Shown here: positions 26,801-33,942 of the stretch, in pieces | How positions within the stretch are numbered: position 1 is the first letter of the stretch | Layout of the letters: every line of letters begins with the position of its first letter | DNA from: JBBSJZ01 sp041739875 | GTDB lineage: Bacteria; Planctomycetota; Planctomycetia; Pirellulales; Pirellulaceae | DNA length: 64,000 nucleotides | Reading direction: 5' to 3' | Assembly: GCA_041739875.1 (NCBI GenBank) | Contig: JBGSNA010000350.1 | Span: 1 to 64,000 of the forward strand | Position numbers and translations under genes: made by a program | The notes under the pieces: generated by a model | What the model saw: the letters and a program-made list of their open reading frames with translations, nothing else | The model's database searches: none | Told to the model about the DNA's origin: nothing

Positions 26801-27413
26801 GCGTGGATTGCAACGTGTCCTTGGGCGATAGCGCTGCATAGCCGAGCAAACAAACCACACTGGCGATCGCCGCAAACCACCAGTTCATGGTGCCCGTTGC
26901 TTCACTTGGTACTTGATCAAACGATTTCAGCCGACCGGCTGCTTGGGCGCCAAGCGATCGCACGATTCCATTGTGCAGACCAGCCCCAGTGTGCAGACCA
27001 GCCGACGGCGCATTACCCGCCTCGATCTCTCCCCTGAGCGTGATGTAGCTGAGAAGTCCCTGACGTAGTTCGGGTAAATCTCTTTCAAGCGAACGCGCCG
27101 CGTATTCCGAACTGATCTGGGTGCGAAAAAGTGGCACCAGCTGAACGAAAACATACGCGAGAACGCCACCGCACCCCCCGGCAAGGGAGATAGCACGTAC
27201 AAGCGGACTGGGCGAGTACAGCCACTGGTCGACGATCGCCCAAATGACGATCCCAGCGATTACGGCAGTGAAGAGTTGGAGCGAAGCACGAAGCAACTCA
27301 GCTCGCCAAAGGGCAGCCGCAGCGTCACGAATCCGCTCGTTGATGACATGATCCACTGGGGAAATTGGTGTTTCCGCTGGGGACAGGTTGGCGGTCGGGA
27401 TCGCTACGGACAT
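23865..27413 (-). CDS. DUF4175-like membrane protein with giant low-complexity linker
   Basis: The ~1182-residue protein (ATG at 27413; an upstream TTG at 27428 is possible) starts with a cytoplasmic stretch and two to three membrane helices (around 45-65, 75-95 and 185-205), then beta-rich, Ig-like extracytoplasmic regions up to residue ~570. From ~575 to ~1060 it is almost purely Ser/Gly/Asn/Pro/Gln/Lys/Asp/Glu, highly acidic-basic mixed and repetitive. About 110 structured residues close the C-terminus (DLEYTKKATDMVLDYLKETRD onward, helical). Planctomycete DUF4175 proteins are usually found near MoxR AAA ATPase and DUF58 genes; none are here. Function unknown; an envelope-spanning scaffold is plausible. 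Confidence 0.8.
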   Translation of the reverse strand: MSVAIPTANLSPAETPISPVDHVINERIRDAAAALWRAELLRASLQLFTAVIAGIVIWAIVDQWLYSPSPLVRAISLAGGCGGVLAYVFVQLVPLFRTQISSEYAARSLERDLPELRQGLLSYITLRGEIEAGNAPSAGLHTGAGLHNGIVRSLGAQAAGRLKSFDQVPSEATGTMNWWFAAIASVVCLLGYAALSPKDTLQSTQRLFAPLASIAAPRRVSIENVTPGDTEALAGQAVDISAEIRGLGRDDVPTIVWRSATQSADKPEQTELPFDKDTRRYRGTIQLDYTSTGEMQYELIAGDATAGPYRLSIQDVPVIVGISVHYVPPSYTGEKPYTRTGGAITSLSGSLVTVTATTNRPVTRAKIEFNPRSLGQSVQATAGSREMQVDEAGTGLTLAMPLKSVRGRAAAVELENYRIQVWDDAGQSSPNPIVYPIRVIEDLAPDVSIVVPQQTPKDVPIDAQQIIEVHAIDPDYGLKTIELELRRGIDVLANPVLWRDDRGASGNQVTEYRFRPSEHGLRVGDVVSVIAVASDNRSSDEDPSIEPNYSSTDAIQLKITMGEAPDGEPQLNDGLSKKDDSPAAGNDEKSQTGEQSGGGGAGGEGGAQSTAKGNSGGQSQSGNGSSKGETKQDEQGKSEGGKSGSNSPDNEPSEGSDPSNEGDASNSDNPSKSNPSNSNPSNSGKPAGGKPGGESESGNSTQNESPENMPPSDGNESSQFSNPNQGAEQYDAAGKSGKAESAGGGQSQPTSNQNPSDEGDENASDGSSASNNKDQAPEHDGEAFERIREHLNQKKADQGSKSQQDPNPQPDKNSGSGTGNQDAGSQDAGKPEASPSKSGKSDSSGTEPEKSHGDQSDADQSKGDQDAGESAGQSGTGKPNQDMSNEGKPQGDSNQTTGDDRQSGDSPSDQKNSGDQLPGEQNNAQQEDAKQNGAKPESGDSKAGDQKAGSDSGDGSQPANKPSDSAQSNPKSNSPTSNTAGESTDSTSDPSQTDSQAGNPETNPSKNGNPGDATQSSQSQQSSQPQQSSQSQSSGEGGAGAATGSDSGSGTGAPQTPVDAPDLEYTKKATDMVLDYLKETRDAPDRELLDKLKWTEDDLRRFSERWQSLREVRDVSPLGENREMKEALESLGMRPRGSATSNRSLEQDDLRGLRDSGARQAPPAALRDAFDAFRRAASRQNL
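24319..24372. repeat. 18-bp tandem repeat, three units
   Basis: Units at 24319, 24337 and 24355 differ by one base each. They encode Ser/Gln repeats in the low-complexity linker of the DUF4175-like protein. Confidence 0.9.
25369..25413. repeat. 15-bp tandem repeat, three units
   Basis: Units at 25369, 25384 and 25399 share TTACT-T/C-GG at their starts and encode Ser/Asn/Pro repeats of the same linker. Confidence 0.85.
26972..27007. repeat. 18-bp tandem duplication, two units
   Basis: TGTGCAGACCAGCC occurs at 26972 and again at 26990. It encodes a duplicated GLHxGA-type hexapeptide in the structured N-terminal half of the DUF4175-like protein, outside the linker. Confidence 0.9.
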
Positions 27414-27450
27414 GGAGTTCTCGGACAAGGATGATCACTGAGAATCTTCA

Positions 27451-27456
27451 ATTATA
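27451..27456 (-). promoter_or_regulatory. Putative -10 element of the DUF4175-like gene
   Basis: On the minus strand TATAAT lies ~38 bp upstream of the ATG at 27413, within the decamer GATCTATAAT also seen before the PSD1 gene. No clear -35 hexamer. A CACCCT/AGGGTG inverted repeat (27478-27493) lies just upstream. Confidence 0.35.
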
Positions 27457-27636
27457 GATCGGTTTCGATGAAACAATCACCCTTACTAGGGTGTTACACT
27501 GTAGACCCTCCGAAGATTTTTTTGAACGAATAAGATTTTCCAGAAGTCTAGCGGCGTTTTCCACGCCATTAGTTATCATGGGGATAGGGAGTGTATTGCG
27601 GGCGGGGCAATCACACGATTCACTTTTGAAGTTTGG

Positions 27637-27650
27637 GTGACTTAAGTCAC
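27637..27650. promoter_or_regulatory. 14-bp perfect palindrome, candidate operator
   Basis: GTGACTTAAGTCAC is perfectly symmetric and lies 32 bp before the ATG of the HTH protein gene, in a place where a bound dimer would block transcription. Autoregulation by the downstream HTH protein is an inference. Confidence 0.45.
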
Positions 27651-27682
27651 AGACTTTTCTCCTTTAAAAAGCTCGGACTCCG

Positions 27683-28831
27683 ATGAGATACGCATTCCGT
27701 TTGGCGGAATTACTCGGACATACACCGGACCGTCGTAAACGACCCGGAACCATCAAATCGATCGTGGAGCACACAGGTCTGGATCGCCACCAGGTCGCCT
27801 CGCTGCTCAAGAACGAAGCGAAATATATTCCTCTGGAGGCGCTCTCGCGGCTCTGTGACTACTTGATTGACAACGGTTACGCGACTGCGGAGCAGCTTCC
27901 CGGAGCCTTGTTCGCCGTCAACGCCGAGAACTTCTGGGAACTCCTCGCTCGCCGAGGCGACATCGAAATCGTCGTCGGCGTCCGACAAGGTGAAGGTGAA
28001 TCGTCTCCCGAAAACGCGATGGTCGTGGCTAGCGACTCGGTACTGGTTGGAGAATTGCTCAACGGTGTTTCGACGCTCGGCGGGGCTGCCAAGCACCACG
28101 GAAGCGGCGGCGAGGCGGACGACGCCAAGCCGCGTGACGTTCCAATGCCCGATCGAATTCAGCAAACACTGACCTGGAGCCCCGGACAAGTCAGCCTTGA
28201 CGATGCTCGAGCACGCGCCAGCGACGTCTTCGAAAGCTTCGTCAACGCCCAAGGCGACCGCGGCCTCGTTTGTATCGGCAGCGTGAAAAGCAACCCAGTT
28301 GTTGAACTCGTTTTTGCTGACGCATTCGGATGCACTCCGTTCGTCACCGAAGACGATGTCGACGATGTCTCCGCACGATCATGCCCATTCTTCTTGCGAT
28401 ACCGTGACAACGACCCCAAGCCAGACGGAGCTTCGGCTGGAACACGTTTGAGCAAAAACCTCGATGCACCTGAGCCAGGCTTCTATTACGAAAAGGAAGA
28501 CGGTACGTGGGAATATGCTGGCGGGAAGGGACGTGACACAGCACTCGTGTTTTATCTCTTCCGCGAAGCTCTAGGACGCTTGGATATGGTGCTTAGTGGT
28601 TTCTCGGGGCGAGCAACACGATTGCTTTCCAAAACGCTCGCGATCCGTGGTGAAGAATTTTGGCCGCCAGTCTATGAAGAGGACGGCATTCAAATCGGTG
28701 CTTACTTCGTCCAATACGACAACACCGACGCCAAGCCGAGTCGCGACGACTTGCTCTACAATACCGGCGGCGCGGCACAGATCATGCCATTGCCAAGAAA
28801 CGCCATCGCTCGTCGGATTGCGAAGCGATAA
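27683..28831 (+). CDS. HTH (Cro/C1-type) domain protein of unknown role
   Basis: The 382-residue protein begins with a Cro/C1-like helix-turn-helix (about 5-65: IKSIVEHTGLDRHQVASLLKNE then LEALSRLCDYLID). The remaining ~300 residues are soluble, without membrane segments. A loosely conserved middle includes an acidic, Gly/His-containing stretch near 130-155, and a C-terminal alpha/beta region (residues ~190-340) lacks a family signature I recognise. It may be a ligand-binding or receiver-like domain. Monocistronic context, ~250 bp of free upstream DNA and a perfect palindrome support a self-regulated transcription factor. Function is otherwise unknown. Confidence 0.75.
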   Translation: MRYAFRLAELLGHTPDRRKRPGTIKSIVEHTGLDRHQVASLLKNEAKYIPLEALSRLCDYLIDNGYATAEQLPGALFAVNAENFWELLARRGDIEIVVGVRQGEGESSPENAMVVASDSVLVGELLNGVSTLGGAAKHHGSGGEADDAKPRDVPMPDRIQQTLTWSPGQVSLDDARARASDVFESFVNAQGDRGLVCIGSVKSNPVVELVFADAFGCTPFVTEDDVDDVSARSCPFFLRYRDNDPKPDGASAGTRLSKNLDAPEPGFYYEKEDGTWEYAGGKGRDTALVFYLFREALGRLDMVLSGFSGRATRLLSKTLAIRGEEFWPPVYEEDGIQIGAYFVQYDNTDAKPSRDDLLYNTGGAAQIMPLPRNAIARRIAKR

Positions 28832-28927
28832 CGGCTGCGTCTAGCAGGCAATGCCCAGCCCCTCGGCGATCCAGCCAATTCCTCCCATGGGTTCAGCAGC
28901 CCGTGAAAGAAAGGCCATAAAACCGTA

Positions 28928-28954
28928 GCAGCCATCAACCAACTCGATGGCTGC
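28928..28954. terminator. Hairpin between convergent genes, possible terminator
   Basis: A perfect 9-bp stem (GCAGCCATC with GATGGCTGC) and 9-base loop lies between the convergent HTH gene and the esterase-like gene. There is no adjoining T-run on the plus strand and only a TTTT a few bases after it on the minus strand, so it may be a weak or factor-dependent terminator. Confidence 0.35.
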
Positions 28955-29030
28955 AATGGGCAATGATCGACCGCGATTTGGTGCGATCGGTACGGTAAGT
29001 CGCTATTGCCGACGCGATGCGCCTGCAACA

Positions 29031-31121
29031 CTACTTCGACGGCACTTCTAAGGAAGGCTCCGTTTCGGAGATTGGATCGTCAATTTGCCGATCGTCGAGT
29101 TGCCATTGCTCGTTGAAGAAGCCTTCTTCGATGACATCGCCGGCGATGATCAAGTCGTCTTTCGTTTCGACGTTCATGACGGCCCAGTCCGGGAGCATCG
29201 CGATCTGGCGAGAGTTACTAACATTGGAGAACTCTCGGAACGTCATACCACTGTTCACAACGATGTAGCGGTCTGGATTGGCCGGGTTCGGATAACAGAA
29301 CACCGCTACATGCTTGCTGGGGTCGAATGATTTCGAACCGATTTGCAAGTGTTCGCGGTCCCAGCTTACGGGTAAACTATGTGCAATTCCCGCGAGGTAC
29401 CGATTACTGATGAAGTCCCCGAAGCAAATGAGATTCGAGGTCGCGATTTGCTCCTGCGTGAGCGCCGTGTCTTGTACCACTCGTACCTCCCCTCGCATCA
29501 ATCGCTTCCAACGCTCTTGGGCGTATCGAAGTTCACGATCAATCCAACGCTGGGCTGCTCCGTGAACAGCCGGGCGACTGGGGATAACGAACAAAAAGCG
29601 GTCACAAAACGCATCGTCTATCGGACCTTGCAAACCTGGGCGTTTTTGCAACCCTACCTCTTCGGTCTCGGTGGCCGTTTGACGATTCGAAACATTCCAT
29701 CGTGTGCCGTCGTGAACCAAACGGCATTGAAAGCCGGGTGCCTCGCCATCATCGCGAGGTGTCAACGAATTGCCATCGATCCGCATCGAGACTGCATAAA
29801 TATTCCATGTATCGCCAAAGTCGAGTTCTAACGAGGTGACGCCTTCGGTTTCGATTTGAATTCGCTCTTCGTCGATCGTTGCTTGCACGCGAGAACGCTC
29901 CCAGTGCTTTGTCATGCCAGTAATGCGCAGCCAATCCGATTGCGGATAGCGGAGCGTGTACGTCTGGAAATCAATTTTCTTCTTGGGCGGTGCCGGAAGC
30001 TTTTTTGCCCAATCTGCTAACACACTGTCAATCTTTGTGGCTGACGGCTTATCGATTTTGTGGCCCATGCCTAAACCAATCACGTGCTGCATCGGCACAG
30101 TCAACTTATCGGCTTCGGCCAGAACAAGTTCAGCTCCTTGTCGTTGCTTGTCGAGCTCGCCGCTGTACGCGATCAAGTTGGTATTGCGAAAATTTGAAAC
30201 CCAGGGCAACACGTCGTACCACATCAGCAGACGCTTTTGAGCGTCGCTCAACGCATACGGTGGCTTCTCGTCCCAGCCTTGATAAACGATCGTGTCGACG
30301 AATCCCGCGCCAGGATTTACGGCGAACCATTGCCCAGGATTATGAACACCGAGATGCCAGCACCCAGCACCGCCCATCGAAAAACCACGTATCGAAATTC
30401 GACTCGGATCGATGTTAACGAGTGATTGCACATGGGCCATCGCTTCATAGACGTCGGTCTCTCCAGCAAACTTGTATGCGTTGCAGTGCCGGCCGAACGG
30501 ATGCAGCACAAACGTCTCGTCTGGCGTGTACTCCCCCAACTTGGTCATGCGTTCCTTTAAGAAAGACAACTCCACCTTGCTATCGCCACGACCATGCAGC
30601 CACACGTCCAAACGATGCGGTTGAGGGTTTTCACCGCGATACGAAATCGGAATCACAAGACCGTAGGGCTGGACGGAGTCATCGATCCCTGAAACGAACC
30701 CTCCCACGACCAATCGTGGGTCACCGCCCGTTCCCGACGGCAGTCTCATCAACTCAATGCCTCGCTTCCCATTGACGACTTCTTCTAGACGTCGATGGGC
30801 TTCGTCGAGCAATTCGTTAGCGACAACGGTGTCGTTGGATTGGTAGAAAAGCTGTTGCTCCAACGCCAAACGCACGGCGCGAACAAGGACTTCGACATCC
30901 GGCCGCCAAGCCCGCGCGTCGTCGCTGGAGTCCGCCACACGAGAGATATCGGCGGAGATCTTTTCGACGCGGTTCTTCAATTGCGTCGCAATGGCTTCAT
31001 CGATCTCGATACCAATCGGAGGCAACGAGTTCTCCTGAGCCAGCAAGGCTGCTGACGTCAGAAGATGGCAAGCAGCAAAGCAAAGCCCCGCGATTAACAA
31101 TCTCCCTCTGTTCGTTATCAC
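29031..31121 (-). CDS. Secreted alpha/beta-hydrolase (prolyl oligopeptidase/esterase type) with C-terminal domain
   Basis: The 696-residue protein has a signal peptide (residues 1-29, cut near LLAQE) and a helical N-terminal region. An alpha/beta hydrolase follows: the LDVWLHGRGD oxyanion-region strand (~171-180), nucleophile elbow GFSMGG with Ser248, and a GHKID motif near 373 that would supply the catalytic His. A ~300-residue C-terminal part has beta-rich segments (about 390-480) and a helical/beta tail. The start is GTG and overlaps the hisA stop by 4 bp. Substrate unknown; planctomycete members are annotated as esterases or peptidases. Linkage with histidine synthesis seems to be only transcriptional. 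Confidence 0.8.
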   Translation of the reverse strand: MITNRGRLLIAGLCFAACHLLTSAALLAQENSLPPIGIEIDEAIATQLKNRVEKISADISRVADSSDDARAWRPDVEVLVRAVRLALEQQLFYQSNDTVVANELLDEAHRRLEEVVNGKRGIELMRLPSGTGGDPRLVVGGFVSGIDDSVQPYGLVIPISYRGENPQPHRLDVWLHGRGDSKVELSFLKERMTKLGEYTPDETFVLHPFGRHCNAYKFAGETDVYEAMAHVQSLVNIDPSRISIRGFSMGGAGCWHLGVHNPGQWFAVNPGAGFVDTIVYQGWDEKPPYALSDAQKRLLMWYDVLPWVSNFRNTNLIAYSGELDKQRQGAELVLAEADKLTVPMQHVIGLGMGHKIDKPSATKIDSVLADWAKKLPAPPKKKIDFQTYTLRYPQSDWLRITGMTKHWERSRVQATIDEERIQIETEGVTSLELDFGDTWNIYAVSMRIDGNSLTPRDDGEAPGFQCRLVHDGTRWNVSNRQTATETEEVGLQKRPGLQGPIDDAFCDRFLFVIPSRPAVHGAAQRWIDRELRYAQERWKRLMRGEVRVVQDTALTQEQIATSNLICFGDFISNRYLAGIAHSLPVSWDREHLQIGSKSFDPSKHVAVFCYPNPANPDRYIVVNSGMTFREFSNVSNSRQIAMLPDWAVMNVETKDDLIIAGDVIEEGFFNEQWQLDDRQIDDPISETEPSLEVPSK

Positions 31122-31849
31122 GCTATGTCCCTCGCGATTCGAATAACATCTTCGAGTTTCATTGCACCATCATAGATCGCACGCCCCACAATCGCCGCTG
31201 GCATACCCATAGCTTCGAGTCGTTCGACATCGTCATGCGTCGAGACGCCACCGCTGGCGACCAACGGAATATCTGTCGCTGTCATCATCTGGACAAGTCC
31301 GTCAAAGTTTGGTCCCTGCATCATGCCGTCGCGGGCGATGTCGGTGTAAATGATCGCAGCGATGTTCTCTGTTTTTGATCGCAAATCTTGAGCGAGTGAA
31401 ATGGCGGAGGTGGTGCTGGTTTCCAACCAACCGTCAGTCGCGACCATTCCTCCGCGAGCATCGATCCCAGCGGCCAGTTGCTTCGGGTGCGCATCGCACA
31501 TGCGAGCGAACCAATCAGGTTGCTTTAGCGCCGCGGATCCCACGACGAGTCGCGCTAACCCAAGACTGAGCAGCGATTCGATGGACTCTTCATCGCGAAC
31601 ACCGCCACCGAGTTGGCACGGCAAACCGGTTTCACGAACGATTCTGGCAACGGCGTCTCGGTTCGCTTGGCAATCGTCGCCGCGTGCGGCATCCAAATCC
31701 ACCAAATGCAATCGCCTGGCGCCACAGTCACGCCATTTCAACGCAAATACAACTGGATCATCTCCGAACACGGTTTCTTGGTCGTAGTCACCCTGTCGCA
31801 GACGAACGGGTTTTCCGCCACGTAAATCGATTGCAGGCCAAATTTCCAA
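31118..31849 (-). CDS. hisA: Phosphoribosylformimino-5-aminoimidazole carboxamide ribotide isomerase
   Basis: The 243-residue TIM barrel has the HisA landmarks: IWPAIDLRGGKPVRLRQGD at the N-terminus (first catalytic Asp8), LHLVDLDAARGD, QLGGGVRDEESI, the second catalytic Asp in YTDIARDGMMQGPN, and the phosphate-binding VASGGVSTHDD. It opens the ring of ProFAR in histidine synthesis in the cytoplasm. The start is TTG, supported by GGGAG nine bases upstream. The rest of the his pathway is not in the window, consistent with scattered his genes in planctomycetes. Confidence 0.95.
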   Translation of the reverse strand: MEIWPAIDLRGGKPVRLRQGDYDQETVFGDDPVVFALKWRDCGARRLHLVDLDAARGDDCQANRDAVARIVRETGLPCQLGGGVRDEESIESLLSLGLARLVVGSAALKQPDWFARMCDAHPKQLAAGIDARGGMVATDGWLETSTTSAISLAQDLRSKTENIAAIIYTDIARDGMMQGPNFDGLVQMMTATDIPLVASGGVSTHDDVERLEAMGMPAAIVGRAIYDGAMKLEDVIRIARDIA

Positions 31850-31930
31850 GCTTCGTTACTCCCAGTAAAAATCGTTGTGTTTGTCCGGCATTATACTGCG
31901 GCATTGTAAAGTGCCAGGATACACAAGAAC

Positions 31931-32593
31931 TTACTCACTCGCAGCGACGACGAGCTTGCCGGCGACCAGATTGCTGAGGGTGGTCGTTTGGTTGTTGATG
32001 GAGATCATGGTCGTGGCCGCGTGCGGCACGTGTTGGACGACAATTCCAACCGCAGCGAGTTCCAAGCCGGACTCAGTCAAATAACGCAGGAATTCACTGG
32101 ACTGGTCCAGGACACGTACCAATCGAAACGGCTGACCAACAGGCCATTGCGAAAGCGTGGGTCGTTCTGCGGATTCAACGGTACCGTCGCTGGTGGGAAT
32201 GGGGTCGCCATGCGGATCGGTTTGTGGGAACCCGAGGTGCTCATCAATTCGGTCAACTAGTCGATCACTGACCGCATGCTCCATGTGTTCGGCTTCTTCG
32301 TGTACTTCATCCCACGAGAGATTGAGTGTTTGTGAAAGAAACAATTCAATCAGTCGATGACGACGCAGGACTCGCAGTGCAAGACGTTGACCGCTCGCAG
32401 TGAGCGTTACGCCGGAATAGGGCGCGTATTCCACCAGTTCCGCGTCCCGGAGAGTTTTAAGCATCGCCGTCACGCTCCCAGGCGAAATACCTAGTTGCTG
32501 TGCGATCGCACCCGTCGATACGGCACTGTCGCAATGATCGCCGCCGATTTGGTAAATCGCTTTGACGTAATTCTCCGTGGTCAAACTTGCCAT
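31931..32593 (-). CDS. DtxR/MntR family metal-dependent regulator
   Basis: The 220-residue protein opens with the DtxR winged helix (LTTENYVKAIYQIGGD, then AIAQQLGISPGSVTAMLKTLRDAELVEYAPYSGVTLTASGQRLALRVLRRHRLIELFL) and the dimerisation/metal domain (WDEVHEEAEHMEHAVSDRLVDRIDEHLG). The last ~70 residues resemble the SH3-like third domain (FRLVRVLDQSS..LLTESGL.. layout). Such proteins repress or activate metal transport genes with Mn(II) or Fe(II). No transporter is adjacent. It lies 16 bp downstream of glutamate dehydrogenase on the same strand. Confidence 0.9.
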   Translation of the reverse strand: MASLTTENYVKAIYQIGGDHCDSAVSTGAIAQQLGISPGSVTAMLKTLRDAELVEYAPYSGVTLTASGQRLALRVLRRHRLIELFLSQTLNLSWDEVHEEAEHMEHAVSDRLVDRIDEHLGFPQTDPHGDPIPTSDGTVESAERPTLSQWPVGQPFRLVRVLDQSSEFLRYLTESGLELAAVGIVVQHVPHAATTMISINNQTTTLSNLVAGKLVVAASE

Positions 32594-32609
32594 CGTGAAT
32601 CCCTCGTTC

Positions 32610-33854
32610 CTATGACGCCAATCCGGCTAACTCGGCCGCCCGACGCACTCGAGTGATTCCGATCATATAAGCTGCGGTGCGGAGCGAGACATCGTGTTGC
32701 TGGGAAGTTTGCCATACGTTCTCGAATGCGTCGTTCATCGTACGATCCAGTTCCTGTCGAACACGATCGAGCGTCCAACGGTAATGCTGACGATTTTGCA
32801 CCCATTCGAAATAGCTTACCGTCACACCACCTGCGTTTGCGAGGATATCAGGCAGCACGGTCACACCACGTTGCTGTAACGCGAGGTCGGCATCTGGATC
32901 CACGGGGCCGTTAGCGGCTTCGATGATCACCGGCGCACTGATCGAGTCGACATTCTTGGCGTTGATGATACCGCCCAACGCAGCCGGAATGAGAACCTCA
33001 ATATTGCTTAGCGACAACAACGCATCGGTCGGCATTCGTTGGCAATGCTCATAGCCTTCAAGCAGCCCGCGAGGATGTTGCAGCTTGTGTCGTAGCAAAT
33101 CAGGAATGTTCAAGCCGTCTTCCGCATAGTACGTCCCCGTCACGTCACTGACCGCGATGATTGGGAACTGTGCTTCATGCAAAAACTTAGCACCATGCGA
33201 GCCGACGTTTCCGAAGCCCTGGATCGCGACACGTGTACTTTCTGGTTTGCGTCCCAATCGCTTACAAAGTTTGACGGTCAAAGTGCCAACGCCACGACCC
33301 GTCGCTTCTTCACGGCCTTTGGCTCCGTACTCTTCGACCGGTTTGCCTGTGATCACGGCTGGGTTGAAACCGTGATACTTTTCCCATTGGTTTCGGAACC
33401 AGGACATCACGCGGTGGTCAGTGCCCATGTCGGGCGCTGGAATGTCGGTGTCGGGACCCACGATGTCATGAATTTGGTCGACAAAGGCACGCGTTAGACG
33501 TTCGATTTCGCGGCTGGATAGAGCTGCGGGATCGACACCGATTCCACCTTTAGCGCCACCGTAAGGAAGATCAACGACAGCGGTCTTCCAAGTCATCAGA
33601 CTCGCGAGCGCTCGCGTCTCATCCAGATCCACTTCGGGGTGATACCTCAGTCCGCCTTTCATGGGTCCGCGACTATTATCGTGCTGAACTCGAAACCCGA
33701 CGAAGGTCGCCAAATCTCCATTGTCACGTTCAATCGTCACCTGGACCTGGACCTCGCGTTTGGGCATCAATAGCATCTCGCGGATCTGCGACGGCAATTC
33801 CAATCGATCAGCGGCTTTGTTAAAAAATTTCTGCGTTGCTTCGGAAGCTCGCAT
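32610..33854 (-). CDS. gdhA: Glutamate dehydrogenase (Glu/Leu/Phe/Val dehydrogenase)
   Basis: The 414-residue enzyme shows the substrate-binding lysines in SRGPMKGGLRYHPEV (Lys66) and TWKTAVVDLPYGGAKGGIGVDP (Lys90 and the catalytic Lys102), and an NAD(P) Rossmann motif GFGNVG about two thirds in. It interconverts glutamate and 2-oxoglutarate plus ammonium. The length and motif order match the NAD-type bacterial enzymes of ~415 residues; cofactor preference is not certain. It begins at an ATG and its stop is 16 bp before the DtxR regulator, so both may be in one transcript. Confidence 0.95.
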   Translation of the reverse strand: MRASEATQKFFNKAADRLELPSQIREMLLMPKREVQVQVTIERDNGDLATFVGFRVQHDNSRGPMKGGLRYHPEVDLDETRALASLMTWKTAVVDLPYGGAKGGIGVDPAALSSREIERLTRAFVDQIHDIVGPDTDIPAPDMGTDHRVMSWFRNQWEKYHGFNPAVITGKPVEEYGAKGREEATGRGVGTLTVKLCKRLGRKPESTRVAIQGFGNVGSHGAKFLHEAQFPIIAVSDVTGTYYAEDGLNIPDLLRHKLQHPRGLLEGYEHCQRMPTDALLSLSNIEVLIPAALGGIINAKNVDSISAPVIIEAANGPVDPDADLALQQRGVTVLPDILANAGGVTVSYFEWVQNRQHYRWTLDRVRQELDRTMNDAFENVWQTSQQHDVSLRTAAYMIGITRVRRAAELAGLAS

Positions 33855-33942
33855 GAGAAAATCTCCGTGTGGTCATCTGGCTGTTTCCCCTAGCGTAACC
33901 CGAAGGTTACGTTGTTGGGATGACACGGAAAAAATGGCGATG

